64,000 nt of DNA from Candidatus Methylomirabilota bacterium (GTDB lineage: Bacteria > Methylomirabilota > Methylomirabilia > Rokubacteriales > CSP1-6). A program made the position numbers and the translations under genes. Below the pieces are notes generated by a model. The model searched no databases. It saw nothing but the letters and a program-made list of their open reading frames with translations, and was not told the origin of the DNA. The stretch spans positions 44,240-108,239 of the forward strand of contig DATFYA010000016.1 in assembly GCA_035315345.1 (NCBI GenBank), read 5' to 3'. This document shows, one piece after another, positions 33,172 to 42,442 of this stretch; within the stretch, counting starts at the first letter, position 1, and every line of letters begins with the position of its first letter.

Positions 33172-35087
33172 TGGTGGCTCGCCGCGGCGCCGGCGCCGCC
33201 GTCGTGGTCACCGGGCTGCTGGCCGTGCTCCTGCTCGCCCCCGGGCTCGGGCAGGCGCCGTTCGACGATCCGGGCGAGGGCCAGCACGCCGAGATCGCCC
33301 GCGAGATGCTGGGCAGCAGCTGGATCGCCCTGCGGCTGAACGGCGTGCGCTACTGGGACAAGCCGCCGCTGCTCTACTGGCTGACCGCGACGTCGTTCAC
33401 GGTGTTCGGGATCGACGAGTGGGCGGCCCGCCTGCCGTCGTTGCTCGGGGCGCTGCTCGCGGTGGCCGGCACCGCGCTGCTCGGCGCGCGCCTGCTGGGG
33501 TCGGCCGGCGGCCTGCTCGCCGGCGCCGCGCTGCTCTCGTGCGCGCTCTTCGCCGCGTTCGCGCGCTACGTGCGGCCCGAGACGCTGTTCGTGGCCGCGA
33601 TCCAGTGGGGCTTCACCGGCCTGCTGCTCGGAGCCTGCCAGCCGCGGGAGCGCGCAGGTGACACGCGCACTCCGGCGGGCGAGTCCTCGGCGGGCGACTT
33701 GCCGCCGGGCAGATCCGCGGCGGGAGAATTCACGCCGGGCAGCCCGCTGGGGGCGGACGCTCGGACCCGCCCCTCTTTTATATGCGGGGGCCCGGACATG
33801 GCCCCCGCACTCCCCCAGTCGGCGGGCAACCCGTGGTGGGCGATTCTCGGGTGCGGGACGCTGGGGGTGGCCGCGCTCGCGAAGGATCCGCTCGGCATGC
33901 TGGGGCCGCTTGCCGCGGTCGCGGTGGCGCTGGCGCTGGCGGGGCGGCTGCGGCCGGTGCGCGCCTGGATGCCCGCGCTCGGCGTGGTATCGCTGCTCGT
34001 GATCGGCCTCGGCTGGTACGCGGTGGCCGCCGCGACCGAGCCCTCGTTCCTCTGGTACACGGTCGTCGACAACCATCTCCTCAACGTGGCGCGCATGCGC
34101 GTCTACCCCGACGAGGACGTGCCGCTGTCCGCGCTCGAGTTCCTGGCCGCGGCCGGCTTCGGGGCCTTCCCGTGGATCCTGGCCGCCGCGGCGGCGGTGG
34201 CGGCGCTGATCCGCTCCCGCGCCTGGCGCGATCCCGGCGAGCTGCCCTGGGTGGCGCTGGCGCTCTGGGCCGTCGGCGTGCTGGCCCTCTTCACGCTGTC
34301 GCCCTTCAAGCTGCCGCACTATGGCCTGCCGGCCTATCCGGCGATCGCGCTGCTCGCGGCCCGCGGGTGGCGCGACGCGACGGCACGGCCGCGCGGGCTC
34401 ATCACCGTGCATCTCGTGCTGTTCGCGCTGCTCGGGGCGGTCTTCGCGTGGGCCGCGATCAGCGACGGGCGCGATTTCACCGCGGCGGTGTTCGGGATCT
34501 CGGACGTCTACTCGCGAAAGGAAGCCGCGCTCGGCCAGGCGTCGCCCTATCCGCCGTGGTCGACCATGCAGCCCATGCTCGTGCAGGCCGCCGCGGTGAT
34601 GCTCGCGGGTGCGGGGGGTCTCGCGTGGGCCGGGGCCCGCCGCTCGGCGCCGGCGGGGGCGGCGACGGTGGCGGTCGTGACGCTCCTGCTGGTGCCGCTG
34701 GTCGGGCAGAGCCTCGCCGCGACGTCGTCGGTCCGGACGGTCGCCCCGATGGCCGCAGAGATCCGCGCGCGGCTCGCGCCCGACGACGTTCTGGTCCTGG
34801 AGGGCCCGATCGAGAACGCGGCCGCGATCGAGCTGTACTCGGGGCACCGGCCGGTCCTCCTCGACGGCACCCGCAGCGTGCTCGGCATCGGCGCCACGTT
34901 CCCCGACGCGTCCGCCTCGTTCTGGAGCGCCGAGACTTTCCGCGCCGCGTGGGCCTCGCCGCGGCCGCCGTATCTGCTGACCGGGCGCGAAGCCGGCCGG
35001 AGCATCGTCTCGTCGCTGCCCCCGGGCCGCGTGCGGCTGCTTGTCGCGCACAACGGCCGCTGGCTCTACGCGCGGGCGGGCGAGTGA
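33171..35087 (+). CDS. GT39/ArnT-like glycosyltransferase with an in-frame repeat insert
   Basis: Polytopic membrane glycosyltransferase of 638 residues, using a polyprenyl-phosphate sugar donor. The catalytic first loop DDPGEGQHAEIAREM and the block GVRYWDKPPLLYWLTA are diagnostic of the ArnT/PMT family. About residues 165-218 form a hydrophilic, low-complexity insertion between membrane segments, encoded by a 15-bp tandem repeat and a GC-rich hairpin. GT2 in the upstream fusion could make the polyprenyl-phosphate sugar that this enzyme uses. GTG start overlapping the ATPase stop. Confidence 0.88.
   Translation: MVARRGAGAAVVVTGLLAVLLLAPGLGQAPFDDPGEGQHAEIAREMLGSSWIALRLNGVRYWDKPPLLYWLTATSFTVFGIDEWAARLPSLLGALLAVAGTALLGARLLGSAGGLLAGAALLSCALFAAFARYVRPETLFVAAIQWGFTGLLLGACQPRERAGDTRTPAGESSAGDLPPGRSAAGEFTPGSPLGADARTRPSFICGGPDMAPALPQSAGNPWWAILGCGTLGVAALAKDPLGMLGPLAAVAVALALAGRLRPVRAWMPALGVVSLLVIGLGWYAVAAATEPSFLWYTVVDNHLLNVARMRVYPDEDVPLSALEFLAAAGFGAFPWILAAAAAVAALIRSRAWRDPGELPWVALALWAVGVLALFTLSPFKLPHYGLPAYPAIALLAARGWRDATARPRGLITVHLVLFALLGAVFAWAAISDGRDFTAAVFGISDVYSRKEAALGQASPYPPWSTMQPMLVQAAAVMLAGAGGLAWAGARRSAPAGAATVAVVTLLLVPLVGQSLAATSSVRTVAPMAAEIRARLAPDDVLVLEGPIENAAAIELYSGHRPVLLDGTRSVLGIGATFPDASASFWSAETFRAAWASPRPPYLLTGREAGRSIVSSLPPGRVRLLVAHNGRWLYARAGE
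33675..33749 (+). repeat. 15-bp tandem repeat, five units, in frame
   Basis: Five imperfect units of GCGGGCGAxTxxxCG type at 33675, 33690, 33705, 33720 and 33735 encode five pentapeptides (AGESS, AGDLP, PGRSA, AGEFT, PGSPL) inside the GT39 gene. Confidence 0.85.
33784..33808 (+). repeat. Perfect GC-rich hairpin inside the GT39 gene
   Basis: GCGGGGGCC (33784-33792) and GGCCCCCGC (33800-33808) form a 9-bp stem with a 7-base loop CGGACAT, preceded by CTCTTTTATAT. This looks like intergenic repeat DNA that has been captured in frame. Confidence 0.75.
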
Positions 35088-35674
35088 TGCTGTTCGATCT
35101 GATCGTCCACTTCACGTACCCGGGCGTCTTCCTGATCCTGCTCTCCACCGGCCTCGGTCTGCCGATCCCCGAGGAGCTGCCGATCGCCATCGCGGCGCTG
35201 ATGGCGCGCTGGCAGCTGATGCACTGGGCGGGGGCGCTCTTGTCGTGCGTGGCCGGCGTGCTCGCGGGCGACATGCTGCTGTACTGGGTCGGGCGTCACT
35301 TCGGCCGGCAGATCTTGAAGTGGTCGACGGTGCGGCGGATCCTCACCCCGGCGCGCGAGGCGCGGGTGATGGACGCCTATCACCGCCACGGGCTGAAGTT
35401 CGTGGTGATGGCCCGGCTGGTGATGGGCCTGCGGGCCGCCGCGTTCCTGACCGCGGGACTGGTACGCGTGCCGTTTCCGCGCTTCTTGCTGGTCGACGTC
35501 GCGGCGGTGCTGATCAGCGTGCCGCTCTGGTTCGGAGTGGCCTACCTGGTCGCGGACTCGGTGGCGGCGGCGCTCGTCTGGGTGCGCGAGCTGCAATTCT
35601 GGATCGGCGGCTTCGTGCTGCTGATCGCGGCGATCTGGATCGTCGTCGTGGTGCGGCGCCACCGGCAGGTCTAG
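35087..35674 (+). CDS. DedA family membrane protein
   Basis: A 195-residue DedA/SNARE-associated family protein with about five membrane segments. Conserved blocks GLPIPEELPIAI, AGDMLLYWVGRHFG and FVVMARLVMGLRAAAFLTAG are present. DedA proteins are linked to undecaprenyl-phosphate or lipid flipping and proton-dependent homeostasis. The position after a polyprenyl-phosphate-dependent glycosyltransferase, by TGATG overlap, fits recycling of the lipid carrier. Confidence 0.9.
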   Translation: MLFDLIVHFTYPGVFLILLSTGLGLPIPEELPIAIAALMARWQLMHWAGALLSCVAGVLAGDMLLYWVGRHFGRQILKWSTVRRILTPAREARVMDAYHRHGLKFVVMARLVMGLRAAAFLTAGLVRVPFPRFLLVDVAAVLISVPLWFGVAYLVADSVAAALVWVRELQFWIGGFVLLIAAIWIVVVVRRHRQV

Positions 35675-35717
35675 GCTCGGGAGGGCGCGACGGCCGCTAT
35701 GGTATCGTGAGGCCATC

Positions 35718-37136
35718 GTGACCGACTACCTGCGCACGCTCTTTCTGCACCCGCCCGCGGTGGCCGGCTTCGATGGCGGCGCGGGGTCCCGGTACCAGGC
35801 GCGGCGCGAGATCCGCTCGTTCTGGTACCCGACGTGGCTGGCCCAGCCCGCCGCGCTGGTGCCCGGATCCCGCCTCGTGGACGCGCCGCCCGACGGCCTC
35901 ACCCTCGAGGACGTGCTCCCGCTGGCGCGCGGCTACGATCTCTGCGTGATGCACACGAGCACGCCGTCGTTCGCGTCCGACGTGCGAGTGGCCGAGGCGC
36001 TCAAGGCCGAGAATCCCGATCTGATCGTCGGCATGGTGGGCGCCGCGGTGGCGGTGGCGCCGGAGGCCTCGCTGCGGGCCAGCTGCGCGCTCGCGTTCGT
36101 GGCGCGGAGCGAGTTCGACTTCACCATCCAGGAAGTCGCGCAGGGCCGGCGGCTCGCGGACGTCCGCGGGCTGTCCTACCGGATGAACGGGCACGTGGCC
36201 CACACCCCCGATCGCCCGACCCTCGAGAACATGGACGCGCTGCCCTTCGTGACCCCGATCTACCAGCGCGACCTCACGGTGGAGCACTACGCGATCGGCT
36301 ATCTCCGCCATCCCTACGTCTCGCTCTACACCGGGCGGGGCTGCCGCTCGAAGTGCACGTTCTGCCTGTGGCCGCAGACGGTGGGCGGCCAGCGCTACCG
36401 CACCCGCAGCCCCGAGCACGTGGCCGAGGAGATGGCCCTGGCCGCCCGGATGTTCCCGCAGGTCCGCGAGTTCTTCTTCGACGACGACACCTTCACCGAC
36501 GATCTACCGCGGGCCGAGGCCATCGCCCGGCGTCTCGGGCGCCTGGGGATCACCTGGTCGGTCAACGCCAAGGCCAACGTGCCGTACGCGACCTTGAAGG
36601 TGCTCAAGGACAACGGGTTGCGGCTGCTCCTGGTCGGCTACGAGTCGGGCAACCAGGCCATCCTCAACAACATCAAGAAGGGCGTGCGCCTCGACGTGGC
36701 GCGTCGGTTCACCCGCGACGCGAAATCGCTCGGCATCGCCATCCACGGCACGTTCATCCTGGGGCTGCCCGGTGAGACGCGCGAGACCATCGCCGAGACC
36801 ATCCGCTTCGCGGCCGAGATCGATCCCGACACCATCCAGGTCTCGCTGGCCGCGCCGTATCCGGGCACTGCGCTCCACGAGGAAGCGCAGCGGAACGGAT
36901 GGCTCGAGTCCGACACGCTGGTGGACGGCTCGGGGGTGCAGGTGAGCGCCCTCGGCTACCCGCATCTCGCGCGCACCGAGATCTTCCGCTCGGTGGACCA
37001 CTTCTACCGCCGCTTCTACTTCCGCCCGCGGAAGATGCTCTCCCTGGCCGCGGAGATGGTCCGCGACCGGCAGGTGATGCGTCGCCGGCTCGCGGAGGGG
37101 CGCGAGTTCCTCCGGTTCCTGCGCACCCATCGCTAG
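35718..37136 (+). CDS. hpnJ: B12-binding radical SAM protein HpnJ
   Basis: Radical SAM enzyme of 472 residues. The N-terminal B12-binding-like domain opens with LFLHPPAVAGFDGGAGSRYQ and FWYPTWLAQPAALVPG, which are the HpnJ family hallmarks; the [4Fe-4S] site is Cys209, Cys213, Cys216 (CRSKCTFC). In characterised systems HpnJ contracts the glucosamine ring of bacteriohopanetetrol to form the cyclitol ether of composite hopanoids. No squalene-hopene cyclase or other hpn gene lies in this window, so it may be separated from the main locus or serve another glycolipid. GTG start. Confidence 0.88.
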   Translation: MTDYLRTLFLHPPAVAGFDGGAGSRYQARREIRSFWYPTWLAQPAALVPGSRLVDAPPDGLTLEDVLPLARGYDLCVMHTSTPSFASDVRVAEALKAENPDLIVGMVGAAVAVAPEASLRASCALAFVARSEFDFTIQEVAQGRRLADVRGLSYRMNGHVAHTPDRPTLENMDALPFVTPIYQRDLTVEHYAIGYLRHPYVSLYTGRGCRSKCTFCLWPQTVGGQRYRTRSPEHVAEEMALAARMFPQVREFFFDDDTFTDDLPRAEAIARRLGRLGITWSVNAKANVPYATLKVLKDNGLRLLLVGYESGNQAILNNIKKGVRLDVARRFTRDAKSLGIAIHGTFILGLPGETRETIAETIRFAAEIDPDTIQVSLAAPYPGTALHEEAQRNGWLESDTLVDGSGVQVSALGYPHLARTEIFRSVDHFYRRFYFRPRKMLSLAAEMVRDRQVMRRRLAEGREFLRFLRTHR

Positions 37137-37152
37137 ACCGTGGGCCGGTGAG

Positions 37153-38739
37153 ATGAACGTCCTCGTCATCGACACGATCGCCGCCGAGGGCATCGCGTAC
37201 CTGACCGAGCGCGGGTTCACGGTGGACCAGGTCTCGAGCACGGTGCCCCGCGACGAGCTGCTGGCGCGAGTGGGCGAGTACGAGGCGATCGTCACCCGCT
37301 CCTCCACCGCGGTGACCTCCGAGTTCCTCGCCCGGGCGCGGCGGCTGCGCATCCTGGGCCGGGCCGGCGTCGGAGTGGACAACATCGACGTGGACGCGTG
37401 CTCGCGCCACGGCGTGGTGGTCGTCAATGCGCCCTATGGCAATGTCGTCTCCGCGGCCGAGCACACCGTGGGCATGCTGCTGGCGCTGGTGCGCAAGATC
37501 CCGACGGCCCACGAGGCGCTCAAGCATCTGCAGTGGGACCGCGGCATCTACGGCTCGGAGCTGTTCCGCAAGACCGCCGGAGTGCTGGGCCTCGGCAAGG
37601 TCGGCTCCCGGGTGGCCGCGCGCCTGCGCGCGTTCGACATGGAGGTGCTCGTCTACGACCCCTTCATCCCGGAGAGCCGGGCCCGCGATCTGGGCGTGCG
37701 CCTGACCGATCTACAGACGGTGCTGAGCCGCGCCGACATCCTCACCGTCCACGTCCCGCTGAGCGACGACACCGAGAACATGATCGGCGCGCGCGAGCTG
37801 GCGGCCATGAAGTCGGGGGCCCGCATCGTCAACTGCGCCCGGGGCGGGATCGTCAACGAGCCGGCCCTGCTCGCCGCGCTCGAATCGGGGCAGGTCGCGG
37901 GCGCCGCGGTGGACGTGTGGAGCGAAGAGCCGCCGGCGTCCCCGCTGGTGAGGCGCCTCATCCAGCATCCGCGCGTGGTGGTGACCCCGCATCTGGGCGC
38001 GAACACCCAGGAGGCCCAGGTCAACGTGGCGGTGGACGTGGCCCGGCAGCTCGTGGCCTTCCGGGAGGGGGAGCTGGTGGAGCACGCGGTGAACATCCCG
38101 GTGGGCGACCGCGAGACGCTGGCCGAGCAGCGGCCGTACCTGCACCTCGCCGAGCTGCTCGGGCGCTTCTGCGTGCAGCTCGAGCCCGAGAACGTCGAGC
38201 GGGTCGAGATCGAGGTGGCGGGCCACGTGGCGCGCTGGGATCCCGCGCTGGTGGGGCGCGCGGTGCTGAAGGGGCTGCTCGGGCGGGTGACCGCGCAGGC
38301 GGTGAACCTGGTCAACGCGCACCTGATCGCGGAGGAGCGCGGCCTGTCCATGGAGATCCGCACGGATCCCGAGTCGGTCTCGGGCTACACGAACCTGATC
38401 ACCGTCACCACTCAGGCGGGGGCCGGGCGCAAGATCATCGCGGGCACCGTCTTCGACGGGGTGCCCCGGATCGTGCGGCTGCGCGATCTGCACATCGAGT
38501 TCATTCCGGAGGGCTACATCCTCGTGCTAGCGTACGAAGATCGGCCCGGCATGGTGGGTCGGATCGGCTCGATTCTTGGACGACACAACGTCAACATCGC
38601 GTCCATGCACGTGGGCCGGCGCACCCGCCGGGGCCGCGCCATCGTGGTGCTGCTCCTGGACGACGACGTGCCGGGCGAGGTCATGGACGAGGTGACCAAG
38701 AGCGTGGAGGCCGATTTCGCGAGGATGATCCGGCTATGA
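37153..38739 (+). CDS. serA: D-3-phosphoglycerate dehydrogenase
   Basis: First enzyme of serine synthesis, 528 residues, long form. NAD motif GLGKVG (146-151), Arg230 in NCARGGIVNE and catalytic His280 in TPHLGANT are present. An allosteric substrate-binding domain follows and the C-terminus carries an ACT domain (about 455-528; YEDRPGMVGRIGSIL), the usual serine-feedback site. It is preceded by a weak GGTGAG only. Its stop overlaps the cupin start (ATGA). Confidence 0.95.
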   Translation: MNVLVIDTIAAEGIAYLTERGFTVDQVSSTVPRDELLARVGEYEAIVTRSSTAVTSEFLARARRLRILGRAGVGVDNIDVDACSRHGVVVVNAPYGNVVSAAEHTVGMLLALVRKIPTAHEALKHLQWDRGIYGSELFRKTAGVLGLGKVGSRVAARLRAFDMEVLVYDPFIPESRARDLGVRLTDLQTVLSRADILTVHVPLSDDTENMIGARELAAMKSGARIVNCARGGIVNEPALLAALESGQVAGAAVDVWSEEPPASPLVRRLIQHPRVVVTPHLGANTQEAQVNVAVDVARQLVAFREGELVEHAVNIPVGDRETLAEQRPYLHLAELLGRFCVQLEPENVERVEIEVAGHVARWDPALVGRAVLKGLLGRVTAQAVNLVNAHLIAEERGLSMEIRTDPESVSGYTNLITVTTQAGAGRKIIAGTVFDGVPRIVRLRDLHIEFIPEGYILVLAYEDRPGMVGRIGSILGRHNVNIASMHVGRRTRRGRAIVVLLLDDDVPGEVMDEVTKSVEADFARMIRL

Positions 38740-39146
38740 GCGCGATGCGTCGTGGTGGCGAGGCGGTCGCCTTCGAGGCCCGCCCGTGGGGCGGGTTTCA
38801 GACCATCGAGGAGGGACGTGGCTACAAGGTCAAGCGCCTGCTCGTGCAGCCGGGCCAGCGCCTGAGCCTGCAGCGGCACCGCTTCCGGGCCGAGCACTGG
38901 GTGGTGGTCACCGGCTCCCCGCGGGTGATCATCTCCGGCCGCGCGCGACGGCTCAAGCCGCGAGGGTCGGTGGACGTCCCGCGCGGCGCCTGGCACCGCA
39001 TCGAGAACCCCGGGCGGGTGCCCGTCGTGCTGATCGAGGTCCAGCACGGCCCCTATCTCGGCGAGGACGACATCATCCGCCGCCACGACGACTACGGCCG
39101 CGCCGCACCGGGGGACAAGCCAAAATCCAGAAAACCACAACGGTAG
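38736..39146 (+). CDS. Cupin protein, mannose-6-phosphate isomerase type II-like
   Basis: A 136-residue single-domain cupin. WGGFQTIEEGRGYKVKRLLVQPGQRLSLQRH and HRIENPGRVPVVLIEVQ are the blocks of the C-terminal PMI domain of ManC-type proteins, with metal ligands in LSLQRHRFRAEHW and the later His. It could interconvert fructose-6-phosphate and mannose-6-phosphate for GDP-mannose supply. ATGA overlap with serA. Confidence 0.85.
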   Translation: MSAMRRGGEAVAFEARPWGGFQTIEEGRGYKVKRLLVQPGQRLSLQRHRFRAEHWVVVTGSPRVIISGRARRLKPRGSVDVPRGAWHRIENPGRVPVVLIEVQHGPYLGEDDIIRRHDDYGRAAPGDKPKSRKPQR

Positions 39147-39200
39147 ACCGCCCCGAGCGTCCGCTCTCGCTGGCTGCCCTTCCGCCGCGCCGCCGCGGCT

Positions 39201-39231
39201 TGGCGAGGCGCAGCCGAAGGCGAGCCGAGCG
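39201..39231 (+). repeat. 31-bp dispersed repeat, copy 1
   Basis: The 31 bases from TGGCGAGGCGCAGCC to CGAGCCGAGCG are identical to 58077-58107. This copy lies 55 bases after the cupin stop and is followed by GGATAAATAA. It contains short self-complementary parts (GGC...GCC, GCC...GGC) around GAA. Confidence 0.9.
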
Positions 39232-39270
39232 GATAAATAATGAAGCGTCCGGTAGCAGCCCAAGCCGGTG

Positions 39271-39375
39271 GCCCCGACCCGATCAACCCAACCCAAAACC
39301 GCACCGGCTAGCCCCGACCCGACCAACCCCAACCAAAACCGCAACGGCGAGCCCCAACCCGATCAACCTCACGCC
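39271..39375 (+). repeat. 40-bp tandem repeat, about 2.6 units
   Basis: Units start at 39271, 39311 and 39351 (partial), each opening GCCCCgACCCGAtCAACC and carrying CAAAACCGCA later. The strand is strongly C/A-rich. It fills most of the gap between the cupin and the next gene; nothing else is visible there apart from the dispersed repeat. Confidence 0.8.
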
Positions 39376-39396
39376 CCCCACGAAAGGACCCCGCCC

Positions 39397-39753
39397 ATGC
39401 CCATCCAGACCCGGTATCTCTTCAGCGCCGCCATGGACGTCGACCCGGCCCAGGAGCGCCTCTTCAACGAGGTCTACGACCGCGAGCACGTGCCGAGCCT
39501 GCTCACGGTGCCGGGGGTGATCGCGGTCTCGCGCTACGAGCTGCAGCCGCTCACCATGAGCATCGGCGGCCAGCTCAAGAGCATCGTCATCGAGCACGCG
39601 CCAAAGTACGGCGCCCTTTACGAGATCGAGAGCCCGGACGTGCTGGTCGGCGATGCGTGGGCCAAGGCGGTCGAGGTGGGGCGCTGGCCGGCCCAGGTGC
39701 GACCCCACACGCGCAATCGCCAGCACATGCTCTACAAGCGCATCACCCCGTAG
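39397..39753 (+). CDS. Hypothetical protein, dimeric alpha/beta barrel-like
   Basis: A 118-residue protein. FSAAMDVDPAQERLFNEVYDREHVP and the spacing of predicted strands resemble EthD/DUF4286-type ferredoxin-fold barrels, in which two subunits enclose a small ligand; this is a pattern-level suggestion. AAAGGA lies 8 bases before the ATG. It stands alone between the repeats and the convergent YdcF gene. Confidence 0.7.
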   Translation: MPIQTRYLFSAAMDVDPAQERLFNEVYDREHVPSLLTVPGVIAVSRYELQPLTMSIGGQLKSIVIEHAPKYGALYEIESPDVLVGDAWAKAVEVGRWPAQVRPHTRNRQHMLYKRITP

Positions 39754-39778
39754 ACGCTCACGGCGGAGCGGAGCTGGC

Positions 39779-40420
39779 TCAGCGCATCAGGCTCGAGACG
39801 TGCAGGTAGACCGCGATGAGGCCGAGATACTCGTGCAGCACGGCCTCGCCGCAGCGCCGGCGCCTCCACCAGGTGCGGTCGGCCGAGCACTCGTCGTCGA
39901 TCATCGCGATGCCGGCCTCGATGCCGGGGCCGGCCTCGCGATGCCAGATCAGCCGCACCCGCCGCGAGTGATTGGGGGTGGTCACCAGGAGCACCCGGCG
40001 CCACCCCCGCGTGTGGGCCTCGGCGGCCACCGCCCGCAGCTCCATCTCGGTGATCTCGACCGGCTTCGTCAGCGTGACGATCGCCGCGCGGGGGACCCCG
40101 TACTTCTCGAGCGCGGCCACCGATTCGCCCTGGAAGTCCAGCGGACGGATGCCCAGGTCGAGGAGCTGCTGCACGCGCACCGGCATCGTCTGGCGCGAGA
40201 CCACCACGACGGGGGCGCGGCGCTCGCGGAACAGCGTGGCGGCCAGGGCCTCGCGGGTGGGCGTGCTTCCGGCCACCACCACGATGGCGTCGGCGGGGCC
40301 GTCCGACGGCTCGACCACGAGGATCCGGCCGGCCGCGCGCAGCAGGGGCCGGTGTGCGACGACCGCGACGAGGGCCACCACCAGCAGGGCGACCAGGACG
40401 ACGATCCACGACCGTCTCAT
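39779..40420 (-). CDS. YdcF/DUF218 family protein
   Basis: A 213-residue protein with an N-terminal membrane anchor (WIVVLVALLVVALVAVVAH) and a DUF218 domain: ADAIVVVAGSTPTR at the front, the acidic/His central block and LLVTTPNHSRRVRLIW. Family members such as SanA and ElyC act in envelope and lipid-carrier homeostasis. The start at 40420 gives the usual short cytoplasmic tail; a start at 40462 adds 14 residues and cannot be excluded. Confidence 0.82.
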   Translation of the reverse strand: MRRSWIVVLVALLVVALVAVVAHRPLLRAAGRILVVEPSDGPADAIVVVAGSTPTREALAATLFRERRAPVVVVSRQTMPVRVQQLLDLGIRPLDFQGESVAALEKYGVPRAAIVTLTKPVEITEMELRAVAAEAHTRGWRRVLLVTTPNHSRRVRLIWHREAGPGIEAGIAMIDDECSADRTWWRRRRCGEAVLHEYLGLIAVYLHVSSLMR

Positions 40421-40495
40421 GCGCGCGTTGGACCATCCAAAAACTTTGGTGGGCTCTCTCACGGACGGTAGGATGGCCGGCAGGAGGTACTACTC

Positions 40496-40906
40496 ATGCG
40501 ACGTTTGCTCGTCCTGTCGGCCACCGTGCTCGCCCTGACCGCGTGCGCCTCGACGCCGCCCAGAGCGCAGCGCAGCGAGTTCGAGGACATCCCGGTGCCG
40601 AAGGGCCTGGCGGTGGACCTGGACCGCTCCACCATCATCGAGTCGCCGAACGTGAAGGCGGCGCGGCTCTTCTACAAGGGACGCATCGAGCCGGACAGCC
40701 TGTCCGTCGCGTTCCGCACCACGCTCGAGGCGAACGGCTGGAAGCACCTCTCCTCGACGACCGCGTCCGGCAAGGGCACGACCCAGATCTACGAGAAGTC
40801 GGGCAGCTCGCTGCAGGTGATGATCTACGAGAGCTGGTACTACACCTGGGTCGAGATGTCGGCGACCCGGATGGTGGGGTCGGCGTCGGCGCAGCTCCGG
40901 CAATAG
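40496..40906 (+). CDS. Small lipoprotein of unknown function
   Basis: A 136-residue lipoprotein: the signal MRRLLVLSATVLALTAC ends in the lipobox LTAC (Cys17). The mature domain has FEDIPVPKGLAVDLDRSTII and ends with SWYYTWVEMSATRM, similar to small outer-membrane lipoproteins that carry a DUF4810/YbaY-like fold, though I cannot name it firmly. A perfect AGGAGG stands 10 bases before the ATG. A bidirectional hairpin follows the stop. Confidence 0.75.
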   Translation: MRRLLVLSATVLALTACASTPPRAQRSEFEDIPVPKGLAVDLDRSTIIESPNVKAARLFYKGRIEPDSLSVAFRTTLEANGWKHLSSTTASGKGTTQIYEKSGSSLQVMIYESWYYTWVEMSATRMVGSASAQLRQ

Positions 40907-40931
40907 GTAGCGCGTCACGGCGGCGGCGCCC

Positions 40932-42440
<1,509 letters not shown>

Positions 42441-42442
42441 GC

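Noticed and set aside
39271..39375. Tandem units considered as a CRISPR array
   Set aside because: Units are directly contiguous without unique spacers and diverge from each other; no cas genes nearby.
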